DNA from: Lactococcus taiwanensis
GTDB taxonomy: Bacteria > Bacillota > Bacilli > Lactobacillales > Streptococcaceae
Assembly (NCBI RefSeq): GCF_014905395.1
Contig: NZ_BNDT01000001.1
Span: 186,001-250,000, forward strand
Reading direction: 5' to 3'
Length of the DNA: 64,000 nucleotides
Position 1 is the stretch's first letter. Every line of letters begins with the position of its first letter. This document shows positions 17,807 through 25,798 of the stretch, piece after piece. A model generated the notes under the pieces. It worked only from the letters and a program-made list of their open reading frames with translations, did not search any database and was not told the DNA's origin. Both the position numbers and the translations under genes were made by a program.

Positions 17807-18318
17807 ATGCCAATGACTGGCCGATGTCGTGAGCCTAACTGTCATGACGTGGTAGTAAGACCCTTGTACTATTGTGTAGTAAGCATGCTGATAAAGAAGT
17901 AGCTTATCAAGAAAGTAGGCAACGCTGGACTAAACCGCATAATAGTAAACGATATAAAGATTATGATCGAATGAGAAGTAAAGACCCATTTAAAACGGTG
18001 CAACATAAGTTCTACCAAAGCAAGCAATGGCGTTCAATAAGAGAGAGTGCGCTCAGGCGCGATAGTCACCTGTGTCAGTATTGTTTGAATTATAACCGTG
18101 TTAGAACTGGTAAGATAGGTGACCATATCGTCCCCTACGAAGTAGAACCTGATAATAGGACTAATCTAACTAATATTGCGACATGTTGCAACAAATACCA
18201 TACAGCTAAAACAAAATGGGAACAACTTTGTTATGGAACCGGTTGGGGATATAAACTAAAGAGAGCTATCCCTATCAGAAATGTGAAAGATTTGCCAGAT
18301 TTTCAAAAAAATATCTAA
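17807..18318 (+). pseudogene. Phage HNH endonuclease, frameshifted
   Basis: The gene starts at ATG 17807 (MPMTGRCREPNCHDVVVRPLYYC), but a GT duplication in TTGTGTAGT near 17873-17878 shifts the frame; removing it restores SKHADKEVAYQES and the rest. The second part (to 18318) holds the zinc-binding and HNH region LCQYC, GDHIVPYEVEPDNRTNLTNIATCCNKYHTAKT. HNH nucleases of this kind stand next to the terminase genes and assist packaging in many siphophages. A TTG at 17872 could initiate a shortened product lacking the first CxxxxC knuckle. Confidence 0.75.
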
Positions 18319-18446
18319 TAATTTTAAACAGCCTCCCTCTACATTTAGTTTAGGGAAACCACACACATAGGTCTCATCTTATATCAAAACTCAATTTTGA
18401 AAATTTTTATATAGGAGGGCAAAACACTAAAAGAAAGGAGAATTTT

Positions 18447-18626
18447 TTGGCTAAAAAAAGTTTTAAAGATGTTAATAGTGGTCGTTTAAGCTATCAGCCC
18501 CCCGACCATCTCGGACGTACCGCAAAACAAATTTGGCGTAGAGTTGTCCTTTTTTTAGAAACACAAAATTCTGTAGAACGAATTGACCAAACCTTGGTTG
18601 AAATGTACTGCACTAGGACTGACTAA
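18447..18626 (+). pseudogene. terS: Terminase small subunit, 5' remnant
   Basis: It starts with TTG 18447 behind AAAGGAG and reads AKKSFKDVNSGRLSYQPPDH followed by LGRTAKQIWRRVV, the N-terminus of P27-type small terminase subunits. After about residue 55 (VEMYC) it runs into foreign sequence and stops at 18626. The next coding similarity is lysin, so the whole structural module between the two has been deleted. Confidence 0.7.
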
Positions 18627-19240
18627 TCGTAGTCTACCCGCGCTGGATTTTGAAGGAGCGGCACTCAAGGCTTGGTCAGTAGTGGATGTTAAACGCTACT
18701 TGGATAGGCTGAATGCCACAACCGAGGAATACCCGTGCTATAATCCCAGCCAAGCTGTTTTCGATTCAGAGGACTGGTCTTTTGTTGAGAATACTAGTTA
18801 TAAGCTTTGGTTGGGGCAGTATGCGAATAGAGAAGCCACAGGCTTTCAGAGTAACCCGTGGAACAGTGCAAGCAGTTGAACGGTCAGCTTTTCGCTTATT
18901 GACCAGTACTCAAGTGCTCGCCAACTAGCGAGGGTACGGTGGTAGCCTTGACTTGGACCTGTTCAAAGGGAGTCGAGAGGATTGGTTGAGACTAGCAGGC
19001 ATTGAGTTATCTGTTAGCAGTGCAAACACACAAACTAAACCAACACCATCAGAATTGGAAGATGATGAACTTATGAGATTTACTTACGAAATCATAGATG
19101 CAAAGACTGGTAAGACACAAGGTACAGTCTATTACTACGGTCGTGACTTGAAACATTATCAGTGGAGCCAAAAAGCACCTTGGTATATTCGTCACTTACA
19201 GGCGATTAACCAACGTGCTCCTCAAGTTGCATGGAGATAA
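18612..19240 (+). pseudogene. Phage endolysin (GH25 muramidase), 3' remnant with frameshifts
   Basis: The first piece (about 18612-18879) has LPALDFEGAALKAWSVVDVK, with the D-x-E catalytic pair of GH25 lysozymes, and the substrate-side segment SYKLWLGQYANREATGF. The frame then breaks near 18860-18950; the last piece (18953-19240) contains DLDLFKGSREDWLRLAGIE and a C-terminal domain ending in QRAPQVAWR. The 5' part including the first catalytic Asp is missing because of the fusion to the terminase remnant. Confidence 0.75.
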
Positions 19241-20027
19241 AAACGACAGCACTATAATACAAATACTCCAAGTTTTTCATAAAATATACTCCTATGAAGC
19301 GTTCTTTGCGTGAATTTAGATAAATGGCATCGATGTTTCTGTTATAGATTGTATGCCTTATAACTAATGATTTGGAGGCGTTATCTTTTTAAGTATAGAT
19401 TAAGAACAAATATATAGAATGAGAGCATCTAATATTTAACGTAATATTGGTGTTAACTTTCTTCATCCTCCGCTTTGGCGGGGATTTTTTATTTTTTAAA
19501 ATATGATATTGTATGTTATACAAAGTCTATAGTATGTGTTAAGGACTTGTTAAGGCGATACTTATAGAATGAACAATATCTAATTAGTTTAACTATTAGA
19601 TACCCTAGCTGATACTCAAGCTTGGACTTTAGCCGTAGCTTTAGCTATGAATTTCATTCCCCATCCCTGACTTTTGTCGGGATTTTTTTGATATTTTGTA
19701 AATAAAATAAAAACGTTTAAGCTATGTTAGAAAATAAGATGAAAATTTTATTCAATTTAGTCCGTCTCTTATGTCTTATAAATTTGGATTTTTATTGCCT
19801 AGCAGACTCTCAATTATTATATGCGTACAAATATATTATTTTATAGCTTTTTATATACACTATTTAGGCGGATGTATTTAATGAAATTCATATTTAGCTT
19901 TTAGTGGCAGCGAATAATATAAAGTGCTATAATTTACTGGTTGGAATGTTAAAAGACTCACAATGTATTTTATAGTATTTTTATCGAATATAAATGTGGT
20001 GTCTAGAAGAATATCTAGGAGGATATT
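19241..20027. other. Gap of about 790 bases between lysin remnant and first DUF5648 gene
   Basis: No open frame of note. Two short hairpins followed by T runs are visible: CCTCCGC/GCGGGGA near 19468-19490 and CCTGAC/GTCGGG near 19664-19688, probably terminators of lost phage genes. A TATAAT at 19928-19933 is a plausible -10 for the secreted protein gene at 20028. The rest is AT-rich with no recognised signal. Confidence 0.5.
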
Positions 20028-20558
20028 ATGAAAAAAATAGTTTTAGGTACTTTAGCAGCGTTAGCATTTATAACTGGAGGAGTTATTAACGCACGTCAAG
20101 TTTCCGCAGATACAGCGCAACTTCACGAAAGAATTTTTAGAATTTATAATCCAAATACGGGTGAACATTTACTTACACCTGTGGGATGGGAAGTTGTAGT
20201 TTTGGAAAAAGCGGGATGGAAAGCTGAAGGAGTTGCGTTTTATATACCTTTAACTGAACCTCCATACTCAGGATACCCAGTTGTGCAACGTTTATATAAT
20301 CAAAATGCTGGTGATCATCACTACACAACAAGTAATTTTGAAGCCACGAGCTTAGTTTCAGTTGGTTGGAGTAATGGCGGGGAAGCATTTACATTCCCAG
20401 TTGCCAAAGCAAAAACTGGAGTACCTGTATATCGCCTATATAATCCAAACGCAAAAGTAGGATCACATCACTTTACAATGAGTTCTTATGAGAGAGATTC
20501 ATTAATTAAAGCTGGGTGGAAAAATGAAGGAATTGCTTTTAACGCTTATACTAAATAA
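20028..20558 (+). CDS. Secreted DUF5648 repeat protein (copy 1)
   Basis: 176 residues behind AGGAGGATATT. The signal peptide covers about residues 1-28 (KK, hydrophobic core, cleavage near VSA-DT). The mature part is three units of about 45 residues, each starting R-L/I-YN-P/Q-N and ending GW-x-x-EG-x-AF: RIYNPNTGEH at 36, RLYNQNAGDHHYT and RLYNPNAKVGSHHFT. This is the DUF5648 fold found in secreted and surface proteins of streptococci and lactococci, presumed carbohydrate- or wall-interacting. There is no LPXTG or lipobox. It lies after the lysin remnant, the classical place for lysogenic-conversion genes. Confidence 0.82.
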   Translation: MKKIVLGTLAALAFITGGVINARQVSADTAQLHERIFRIYNPNTGEHLLTPVGWEVVVLEKAGWKAEGVAFYIPLTEPPYSGYPVVQRLYNQNAGDHHYTTSNFEATSLVSVGWSNGGEAFTFPVAKAKTGVPVYRLYNPNAKVGSHHFTMSSYERDSLIKAGWKNEGIAFNAYTK

Positions 20559-20572
20559 TTAATAAAAAATAA

Positions 20573-20597
20573 CCCTGACTTCGGTCAGGGCTTTTTT
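20573..20597. terminator. Bidirectional terminator between convergent genes
   Basis: CCCTGAC-TTCG-GTCAGGG with T run on the right and A run on the left; it ends the DUF5648 gene and overlaps the 3' end of the convergent YjbR-like gene. Confidence 0.85.
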
Positions 20598-20934
20598 ATT
20601 GCGTTAACTTATCACTTTCTTGAATCATCTTAATAAGACCTTCTAGTGGTAAAGAGGTATTGTTAACTCTCACTGTATTCCAATGAGTTTTATTCATATG
20701 ATAACCAGGAAATACACCGTCATATTCACGTACTTCCTCACCATGTTCTGGAGTAAGTTTTAAATCAATAAGTAAATCATTATCTTTTTCAAAAATTAAA
20801 GCGATAATTTTTTTATTTCTTTTTTGTCTAATGGCAGTCCATAAGATCTTTTCACGAGTGTTATCATTAAATGGGAAATCCTCATAAGAATTAGTGTTTT
20901 TTAAAACTAAATTTATTAATTCTTGACGTGTCAT
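20596..20934 (-). CDS. MmcQ/YjbR family protein
   Basis: 112 residues of the MmcQ/YjbR (CyaY-like fold) family, usually described as small DNA-binding or double-wing proteins. Diagnostic parts are YEDFPFND near the N-terminus, LIFEKDNDLLIDLKLTPEHGEEVREYDGVFPGYHMNK with the GYHMNKxHW signature, and the C-terminal helix LPLEGLIKMIQES. The ATG follows AAAGGAGTTCAAT on the minus strand. Function in the cell is not established. Confidence 0.83.
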   Translation of the reverse strand: MTRQELINLVLKNTNSYEDFPFNDNTREKILWTAIRQKRNKKIIALIFEKDNDLLIDLKLTPEHGEEVREYDGVFPGYHMNKTHWNTVRVNNTSLPLEGLIKMIQESDKLTQ

Positions 20935-21052
20935 ATTGAACTCCTTTTTTTATAATTATACCACTATTAAAAAAAGATTTTCTAGGCTTATAAATTAATA
21001 AAGTAATAAAGTAGTGTATAATAAATTAACAATATTATAGAGGGAAAATATT

Positions 21053-21457
21053 ATGAAAAAGATTTACTTTCTTTGTACAGGTAACTCTTGCCGCTCTCAA
21101 ATTGCAGAAGGCTATGGTCATCAATTTTTAGAGGGATGGGAAGTTCGATCGGCTGGCGTAGAAACACATGGATTAAATCCTAGAGCTGTGGAAGTTATGG
21201 CAGAAGACGGTGTTGATATTTCTAATCAAAAGTCTGAACTTATTGATATAGATTATTTTAATAGTTGCGATTTAATCATTACATTATGTGGAGATGCTCT
21301 TGACAAATGTCCAATGATCCCTAATGAGGTGAATCACGAACATTGGGATTTACAAGACCCAGCTCGAGTATCAGGATCAGATGATCAAATATTAGAAGCA
21401 TTCAGAAATACAAGAGATTTAATAAAAGTGCAAGTTGAAAAATTAACAAAATTGTAA
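21053..21457 (+). CDS. arsC: Arsenate reductase, thioredoxin-coupled type (LMW-PTP fold)
   Basis: 134 residues. CTGNSCRSQIAEG gives the P-loop CxxxxxR with Cys8 and the resolving Cys nearby. LCGDALDKCP supplies the second redox cysteine pair typical of ArsC from Staphylococcus, and DLQDPARVSG is the catalytic Asp loop DP. These enzymes reduce arsenate to arsenite using thioredoxin. No arsenite pump or ArsR is next to it, so it may be an orphan gene brought with the mobile element or a related protein-tyrosine phosphatase. The start ATG follows AGAGGGAAAATATT. Confidence 0.82.
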   Translation: MKKIYFLCTGNSCRSQIAEGYGHQFLEGWEVRSAGVETHGLNPRAVEVMAEDGVDISNQKSELIDIDYFNSCDLIITLCGDALDKCPMIPNEVNHEHWDLQDPARVSGSDDQILEAFRNTRDLIKVQVEKLTKL

Positions 21458-21522
21458 ATTTACTCTGCTTAGGTGGGCTTTTTTGTTATACTTTAATATA
21501 GAGTATAGAAAGGAATAATATT

Positions 21523-21684
21523 ATGGAATTAAAAATTGGGGAAGCAGTATATTTACCAGAATCAAAATATTCTGGTGTAGTGGGGACTGTTATAGCGGAA
21601 AATAAAAAAGGAATTTTAGTTAGTTTTAACGGTACCCAGCAACTCTATTTGGAAGAAATGGGACTTCAACCTTATAAAAAGTAA
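21523..21684 (+). CDS. Small hypothetical protein with KOW/SH3-like pattern
   Basis: A 53-residue frame from ATG 21523 behind AGAAAGGAATAATATT. The sequence MELKIGEAVYLPESKYSGVV-GTVIAENKKGILVSF looks like a small beta-barrel of the DUF2187/KOW kind (G-x-V-x-x-I-x-x-N). It is followed by a GC-rich hairpin and T run near 21693-21720. No function can be assigned. Confidence 0.55.
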   Translation: MELKIGEAVYLPESKYSGVVGTVIAENKKGILVSFNGTQQLYLEEMGLQPYKK

Positions 21685-21957
21685 GATATTCATAGGCTGC
21701 CCCGATTTCGGTCAGTTTTTTGTTTTATTTAAGAAGTTAAAACTATAATATAATTATTCCAATTAAAAATTTTTCATAAAGTTTACTCCTAAGCGCCTAT
21801 TAATTTAGGTGCTTTTTTTGATTTCTTAATAAGATACAAATTAGACACTTATCTTGTTTTGTCTTTCCTTTACCTATTATTAATTGATAACCACTGAGGT
21901 TTCTGCTAGAATATGGACGTAAGATATGTAGCGGTACTTACAAAATAAAGGAGTATT

Positions 21958-22503
21958 ATGAAAAAAACAACTATTTTAACCTCAATCTGTGTCATGGGAG
22001 CCGCAGTACTGCTAGGTTCAAGCTTCCCTACAAATGTTTCTGCCGATAGTTCATCGAATGAAAACGTATCAGTAGGAATTATTGATCGAGTTTATAATCC
22101 GAATACAGGGGAACACGTCTATACAAACAGTATATTTGAAGAAAGTCGTTTAGTAGACCTTGGTTGGTCTAGTGAAGGAAATGCATTTTTCGTACCTGAG
22201 TTTGAAGTTGGTAAAGATAACTCAAATCAGGGCCCTTCAGTGACTCGACTTTATAATCCAAATGCTGGAGACCATTTCTACACTTCTAATCGATACGAAA
22301 TTTCTGAATTGATTAAAAAAGGTTGGAAACAAGACCAAATTAATTTTCCAACCGCCAAAGTAGGAGTTCCAGTTTACCGACTTTATAATCCAAATGCAAC
22401 AGTTGGCGCTCATTTCTATACTACAAGTAGCTTTGAACGAGATAACTTGGTAAACCATGGATGGAAATATGAAGGGATTGCTTTTAATAGCTTACGTGCT
22501 TAG
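21958..22503 (+). CDS. Secreted DUF5648 repeat protein (copy 2)
   Basis: 181 residues behind AAAGGAGTATT. The signal peptide covers residues 1-30 (cleavage near VSA-DS). Three DUF5648 units follow, beginning RVYNPNTGEHVYT, RLYNPNAGDHFYT and RLYNPNATVGAHFYT, each closing with a GW motif. It parallels the copy at 20028 unit for unit, so both arose by duplication. Divergence is considerable, and the third units are most alike (VGVPVYRLYNPNA against TGVPVYRLYNPNA). It ends 150 nt before attR. Confidence 0.82.
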   Translation: MKKTTILTSICVMGAAVLLGSSFPTNVSADSSSNENVSVGIIDRVYNPNTGEHVYTNSIFEESRLVDLGWSSEGNAFFVPEFEVGKDNSNQGPSVTRLYNPNAGDHFYTSNRYEISELIKKGWKQDQINFPTAKVGVPVYRLYNPNATVGAHFYTTSSFERDNLVNHGWKYEGIAFNSLRA

Positions 22504-22573
22504 GTCGGTACAATAAAATAGTTTACTTATTTTACTATTAAATTAGAAATTAATCATTTAGTCAGCGCTATAT

Positions 22574-22615
22574 CGTCAAATATAGTAAATACAAGGGTTT
22601 GATGGATATTTGACG
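22574..22615. repeat. Inverted repeat next to attR
   Basis: CGTCAAATAT (22574-22583) and ATATTTGACG (22606-22615), perfect 10-bp arms 22 nt apart, 39 nt inside attR. It may be a terminator of the DUF5648 gene or a right-arm recombinase or Xis site. Confidence 0.4.
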
Positions 22616-22653
22616 GGATTTGAAAGTAAGTGAAATAGTAATAGTAATCCTCT

Positions 22654-22746
22654 CCTCCGTGCACTCACAGGTAAAAAAGCTCGTATCGCTGAACGTCGTC
22701 GTTAAGAGATACTTCTTAAACCGCTCTATTGAGCGGTTTTTTTGTT
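22654..22746. repeat. attR: 93-bp direct repeat, right copy
   Basis: Identical to 13710-13802: the last 17 codons of rplS, stop and terminator, here without the rest of the gene. It marks the right end of the prophage remnant. Confidence 0.92.
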
Positions 22747-22913
22747 CTTTTTTTAAAGAAAGTATCTATCAGTACAATAAGCGATATTATATAGAGATAA
22801 ATGATAAATAAGCTCAATAAATTCCATAAAAAAACGTGAAAAGCGCTATATTATTACACAAATAACGTTAACGGTGTGAATAAAATCATTTTTTGCAATT
22901 TCTGTGTATTATT

Positions 22914-22943
22914 TTGACAAATGATTAAAGGAAGTAGTATTAT
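22914..22943 (+). promoter_or_regulatory. Promoter of the 22980 gene
   Basis: TTGACA (22914-22919), 18-nt spacer, TATTAT (22938-22943). Confidence 0.55.
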
Positions 22944-22979
22944 AATTAAAGAAATTAAGAAAAGATTAGGAAAGTAATA

Positions 22980-23384
22980 ATGAACAATATTCCATGTCCA
23001 GCAAAAAATGAAGATCCGTTAATCTACCAACGCTATAAACTTCCTAGCGGTCGCATTGTTATGATATCAAAGGAAATGATGATGCCAAGTAAGTTGAATA
23101 GTATGAAATTCGAGCAGATGATTTCTGTTACATCTTTTGAGATGGGATTACTTACATATTTTAATTTTGGACATCGGGGTAAGCTTGCATTTAGATTACC
23201 CATGAGTTTTTTTGCAAGTACATCTCCCGAAGCAAAACAGCAACTACTTAAGCAGTACATGATTGAGTTTCTAAATGAAACATCTCGCAAGAAAAGCCAG
23301 CTGAAAATTAATCTCGCCCAGAAATTGGTTCCGCTCTTTTTAGCTATCGAAGCTGCAGAACTTCTTCTTAAACTTGCCCTGTAG
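22980..23384 (+). CDS. Hypothetical protein
   Basis: 134 residues from ATG 22980 behind AGGAAAG. I do not recognise a family. Visible features: a Met-rich N-terminal third (MISKEMMMPSKLNSMKFEQM), a segment RGKLAFRLPMSFFAS, and a helical C-terminus that ends in a hydrophobic stretch (LVPLFLAIEAAELLLKLAL) which could be amphipathic or membrane-associated. It has its own promoter and a terminator hairpin (GACAC-gtagt-GTGTC type, near 23410-23430) follows. It lies just outside attR, so it belongs to the chromosome flank. Confidence 0.6.
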   Translation: MNNIPCPAKNEDPLIYQRYKLPSGRIVMISKEMMMPSKLNSMKFEQMISVTSFEMGLLTYFNFGHRGKLAFRLPMSFFASTSPEAKQQLLKQYMIEFLNETSRKKSQLKINLAQKLVPLFLAIEAAELLLKLAL

Positions 23385-23461
23385 TTTGCCTTATTTTAAG
23401 TAAAAAAAAAAGAGACACGTAGTGTCTTTTTTTAAGAACTGAAACACATTAAATCCTTACA

Positions 23462-23644
23462 TTAAGCCTCTATTTGAATAATGTAGCGTGTATTAATCAA
23501 ATGTTCAATATTGTCCTCGTCGATAACGAGACACATTCCGCTCATTGTTTTTTTGAGATGAACCACTGAAATAGTAGCTCCATCGATCATATATAACTTG
23601 ACGCTTTCATTTTGTTTAAGCATTTTTTTTAAATAACTAATCAT
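23462..23644 (-). CDS. Small hypothetical protein
   Basis: 60 residues behind AGGAAAGGAATATT on the minus strand, a strong ribosome binding site. The sequence is MISYLKKMLKQNESVKLYMI, then an SH3- or Sm-like alternation (GATISVVHLKKTMSGMCLVIDEDNIEHLINTRYIIQIEA). Short beta-strand pattern suggests an Sm-like barrel, but no family is claimed. Confidence 0.5.
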   Translation of the reverse strand: MISYLKKMLKQNESVKLYMIDGATISVVHLKKTMSGMCLVIDEDNIEHLINTRYIIQIEA

Positions 23645-23763
23645 AATATTCCTTTCCTAAAGAAGTTCATCTTTAACCATTCTATGCTATAAACCATAAA
23701 TAGAGCAAAAGCTTAGAAAAAACCAATTAGTTCGCTTTATAATCAGTTGTAATTCAAGTGAAT

Positions 23764-24033
23764 TTAAAAAAGAGGAAGAAATAAAAGCTCGTCAGGAGAG
23801 GTTACACGCTTACGCGTATGAATATAAGGGGTGCGGTTCATTGGGTGGACGGACCCAACGGAAAGCTTTTGACCAGCTTTGTTGGTATAGGAATAGTGAC
23901 ATCCTATATCAATAAAGTAAGCCACTTCAGCTGTTGTTTCAATAGTTCCTCCTTCTAGTTTAACATGCGTGATTTTTGAGGGTGAAGAACTAAAATGATC
24001 AGAAAGTCGAATGTGAGTAATGTGATAATTCAT
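23764..24033 (-). CDS. DUF3892 domain protein
   Basis: 89 residues from the ATG at 24033, behind AAAGGAGG on the minus strand; a longer in-frame extension overlapping the usp gene lacks support. The pattern ITHIRLSDH ... TAEVAYFIDIGCHYSYT ... VHPMNRTPYIHTRKRVTSPDELLFLPLF matches DUF3892, including the late YI-T and the LLxLP end. Function unknown. It is divergent from uspA, sharing a short control region with two cre-like sequences (24052-24066 and 24118-24132). Confidence 0.65.
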   Translation of the reverse strand: MNYHITHIRLSDHFSSSPSKITHVKLEGGTIETTAEVAYFIDIGCHYSYTNKAGQKLSVGSVHPMNRTPYIHTRKRVTSPDELLFLPLF

Positions 24034-24117
24034 GGAACCTCCTTTAAGTAAATTATAGCGCTTACTTCGTAATAAATGAAATAAGTAGTCCTTTATTTCA
24101 GATAAAATGATTTTGTA

Positions 24118-24132
24118 TTTTAACGCTTTCAT
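24118..24132. promoter_or_regulatory. cre-like site upstream of the first usp gene
   Basis: On the minus strand the sequence is ATGAAAGCGTTAAAA, one mismatch from the catabolite-responsive element consensus WTGNAANCGNWNNCW. It lies in the divergent region between the DUF3892 and uspA genes. A weaker match is at 24052-24066. Confidence 0.45.
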
Positions 24133-24172
24133 TATAAAATAGAAGTAACTAAAAAAGAGGAGGTTATAACCT

Positions 24173-24598
24173 ATGAAAAAAGAATACAAAAATATTATGG
24201 TAGCAGTAGATGGTTCGGAGCAATCATATAACGCAGTACAAGAAGCAGTAGAAGTGACAAAGCGCAATGGTGGTAAACTTCAAATCGTTACCGTTAAAGA
24301 CAATAAACGGTATTATGGCATGGCTGGTGCTGGATTCGTTGAAACACCGGGTTTAGATCAAATGGCTCAAGAAATTTTGAATGAGGCAAGCCGACTGGTG
24401 GGTGATAAAGTAGAAGTTACTTTACAAGAACTTTCGGGGACTCCTAAATATAGGATTGTAAGCTTTGCTGAAGAACATAATATCGATCTTATCGTTATTG
24501 GCTCAACTGGAGCCGGGGTAATTGATAAACTCATGCTTGGTTCTACTACTCAATATGTTGTGAGTCACGCGCCATGTAACGTAATGGTAATTAAATAA
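24173..24598 (+). CDS. Universal stress protein UspA family (copy 1)
   Basis: Cytoplasmic stress protein of 141 residues with a Rossmann-like fold. MVAVDGSEQS near the N-terminus and GSTGAGVIDKLMLGSTTQYVVSHAPCNVMVIK at the C-terminus contain the ATP-binding G-x-x-G-x9-G-S/T motif, so it is of the ATP-binding UspFG-like class. AGGAGG lies 8 nt upstream and partly inside the palindrome AGGTTATAACCT. It is one of three usp genes within 7 kb. A terminator (AAAGGCTC/GAGCCTTT) follows. Confidence 0.92.
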   Translation: MKKEYKNIMVAVDGSEQSYNAVQEAVEVTKRNGGKLQIVTVKDNKRYYGMAGAGFVETPGLDQMAQEILNEASRLVGDKVEVTLQELSGTPKYRIVSFAEEHNIDLIVIGSTGAGVIDKLMLGSTTQYVVSHAPCNVMVIK

Positions 24599-24604
24599 AA
24601 AATT

Positions 24605-24629
24605 AAAGGCTCAGGTAGGAGCCTTTTTT
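24605..24629 (+). terminator. Terminator after usp copy 1
   Basis: AAAGGCTC-aggtag-GAGCCTTTTTT. Confidence 0.85.
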
Positions 24630-24663
24630 GTATCCTGTGGTTTTTTAGGGACGAACAGATATG

Positions 24664-24692
24664 TTGACAATGTAAACGCAAACAACTAAAAT
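24664..24692 (+). promoter_or_regulatory. Esterase promoter with cre in the spacer
   Basis: TTGACA (24664-24669), 17-nt spacer, TAAAAT (24687-24692). The spacer holds ATGTAAACGCAAACA (24670-24684), which fits the cre consensus WTGNAANCGNWNNCW at every position. A CcpA complex bound here would block RNA polymerase, so glucose repression of the esterase is expected. Confidence 0.7.
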
Positions 24693-24724
24693 TAATGTTA
24701 TAAATAGAATACAAGGAGACACCT

Positions 24725-25684
24725 ATGGTAAATAGAATTTCATTAGAGGATGCTGCCCGAAAATTTAGCGATGATAATGCTCCACACCCACGTATTTATG
24801 AGCTAGAACCAAAAGAAGGAAGAAAACTACTTGAAAAAGTGCAAGATGGTGAAGTGCATAAAGAAGAAGCAATCATTGAGGATCTACCAGTAGATACAGG
24901 GAAATGGGGCACAATAAACGTTCGCTTTATCAGTCCTAAGTCTCCTGCTGGAAACGATTCTAACCTCCCTGTGATACTTTACCTTCATGGAGCGGGTTGG
25001 GTATTTGGCAGTGCGCATACGCATGATAAACTAATTCGTGAACTTGCAGTAAAGACAAATTCTATCGTAGTATTCCCCGAGTACTCTTTAGCTCCAGAAG
25101 CCAAGTATCCCACAGCAATTGAACAAAATTATGCAGTATTAGAACAACTAAAGAATTTCAGTAAAGAAAAACATTTTGATCTTAATCGTTTGACCGTTGC
25201 AGGAGATTCTGTAGGTGGAAATATGGCAACGGTAATGACCCTATTGAGTAAGCAACGGAATGGACAAAAAATTAACCAGCAAGTTCTATTTTATCCTGTT
25301 ACTGATGCCAATTTTAATACACCTTCTTATCAAAAATTCGCTGAAGGTTATTTTTTGACAAAAGAAGGGATGCAATGGTTCTGGGATCAATATACAACAG
25401 ATGAAAAAGAACGTGCTCAAATTACAGCATCCCCTTTGCGTGCGACTAAAGAGCAACTTGAAGGCCTTCCCCAAGCTCTAATTATTACGGGCGAAGCCGA
25501 TGTTTTAAGAGATGAGGGAGAGGCATATGCTCAGAATCTAAGAGAAGCTGGGGTTGAAGTGACCCAAGCGCGTTTCCAAGGAATAGTGCATGATTTTGTG
25601 ATGGTAAATATGATGGATGAGACAAATGCCACACGTGGAGCGATGATGTTAACGACTCAATGGTTAAAAAATAAAAATGAATAA
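24725..25684 (+). CDS. Alpha/beta hydrolase, esterase/lipase of the HSL family
   Basis: 319 residues behind AAGGAGACACCT. The oxyanion-hole motif YLHGAGWVFGS (HGGG variant), nucleophile elbow GDSVGGN (Ser near residue 162), catalytic Asp in GEADVLRDEG and His in GIVHDFVM are in the order of hormone-sensitive-lipase-like esterases. It likely hydrolyses short-chain esters in the cytoplasm. The promoter contains a perfect cre, so expression should fall when sugar is plentiful. Confidence 0.9.
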   Translation: MVNRISLEDAARKFSDDNAPHPRIYELEPKEGRKLLEKVQDGEVHKEEAIIEDLPVDTGKWGTINVRFISPKSPAGNDSNLPVILYLHGAGWVFGSAHTHDKLIRELAVKTNSIVVFPEYSLAPEAKYPTAIEQNYAVLEQLKNFSKEKHFDLNRLTVAGDSVGGNMATVMTLLSKQRNGQKINQQVLFYPVTDANFNTPSYQKFAEGYFLTKEGMQWFWDQYTTDEKERAQITASPLRATKEQLEGLPQALIITGEADVLRDEGEAYAQNLREAGVEVTQARFQGIVHDFVMVNMMDETNATRGAMMLTTQWLKNKNE

Positions 25685-25723
25685 CTTGAAGTAACAAAGA
25701 ATTCATCACTCAAAATTGAAAGA

Positions 25724-25776
25724 TACACTTGTCACACTCCGTAGCAACGAACTGAAGAGAACCAAGTGTATTTTTT
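25724..25776 (+). terminator. Long hairpin between esterase and ceo
   Basis: GATACACTTG and CAAGTGTATT pair across about 30 nt and are followed by a T run. It probably terminates the esterase transcript; readthrough into ceo, which begins about 25 nt later behind AAAGGAGG, is possible since no clear separate promoter is visible. Confidence 0.6.
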
Positions 25777-25798
25777 ATTAGCTTAAAGGAGGAATTAA

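Larger units (their letters stand above)
13803..22746. mobile_element. Prophage remnant integrated at the 3' end of rplS (8,944 bp)
   Basis: Bounded by the 93-bp repeats. Contents in order: a truncated tyrosine integrase reading toward attL, fragments of phage genes, a DUF722-like late regulator, HNH nuclease, terminase small subunit start, lysin tail, then accessory genes up to attR. The replication, packaging, head and tail modules are missing. It cannot be a functional phage. The remaining intact genes look like accessory or lysogenic-conversion cargo. Confidence 0.9.

Noticed and set aside
13803-22746. Integrative conjugative element
   Set aside because: No relaxase, coupling protein or type IV secretion gene; terminase, lysin and late-regulator remains point to a prophage.
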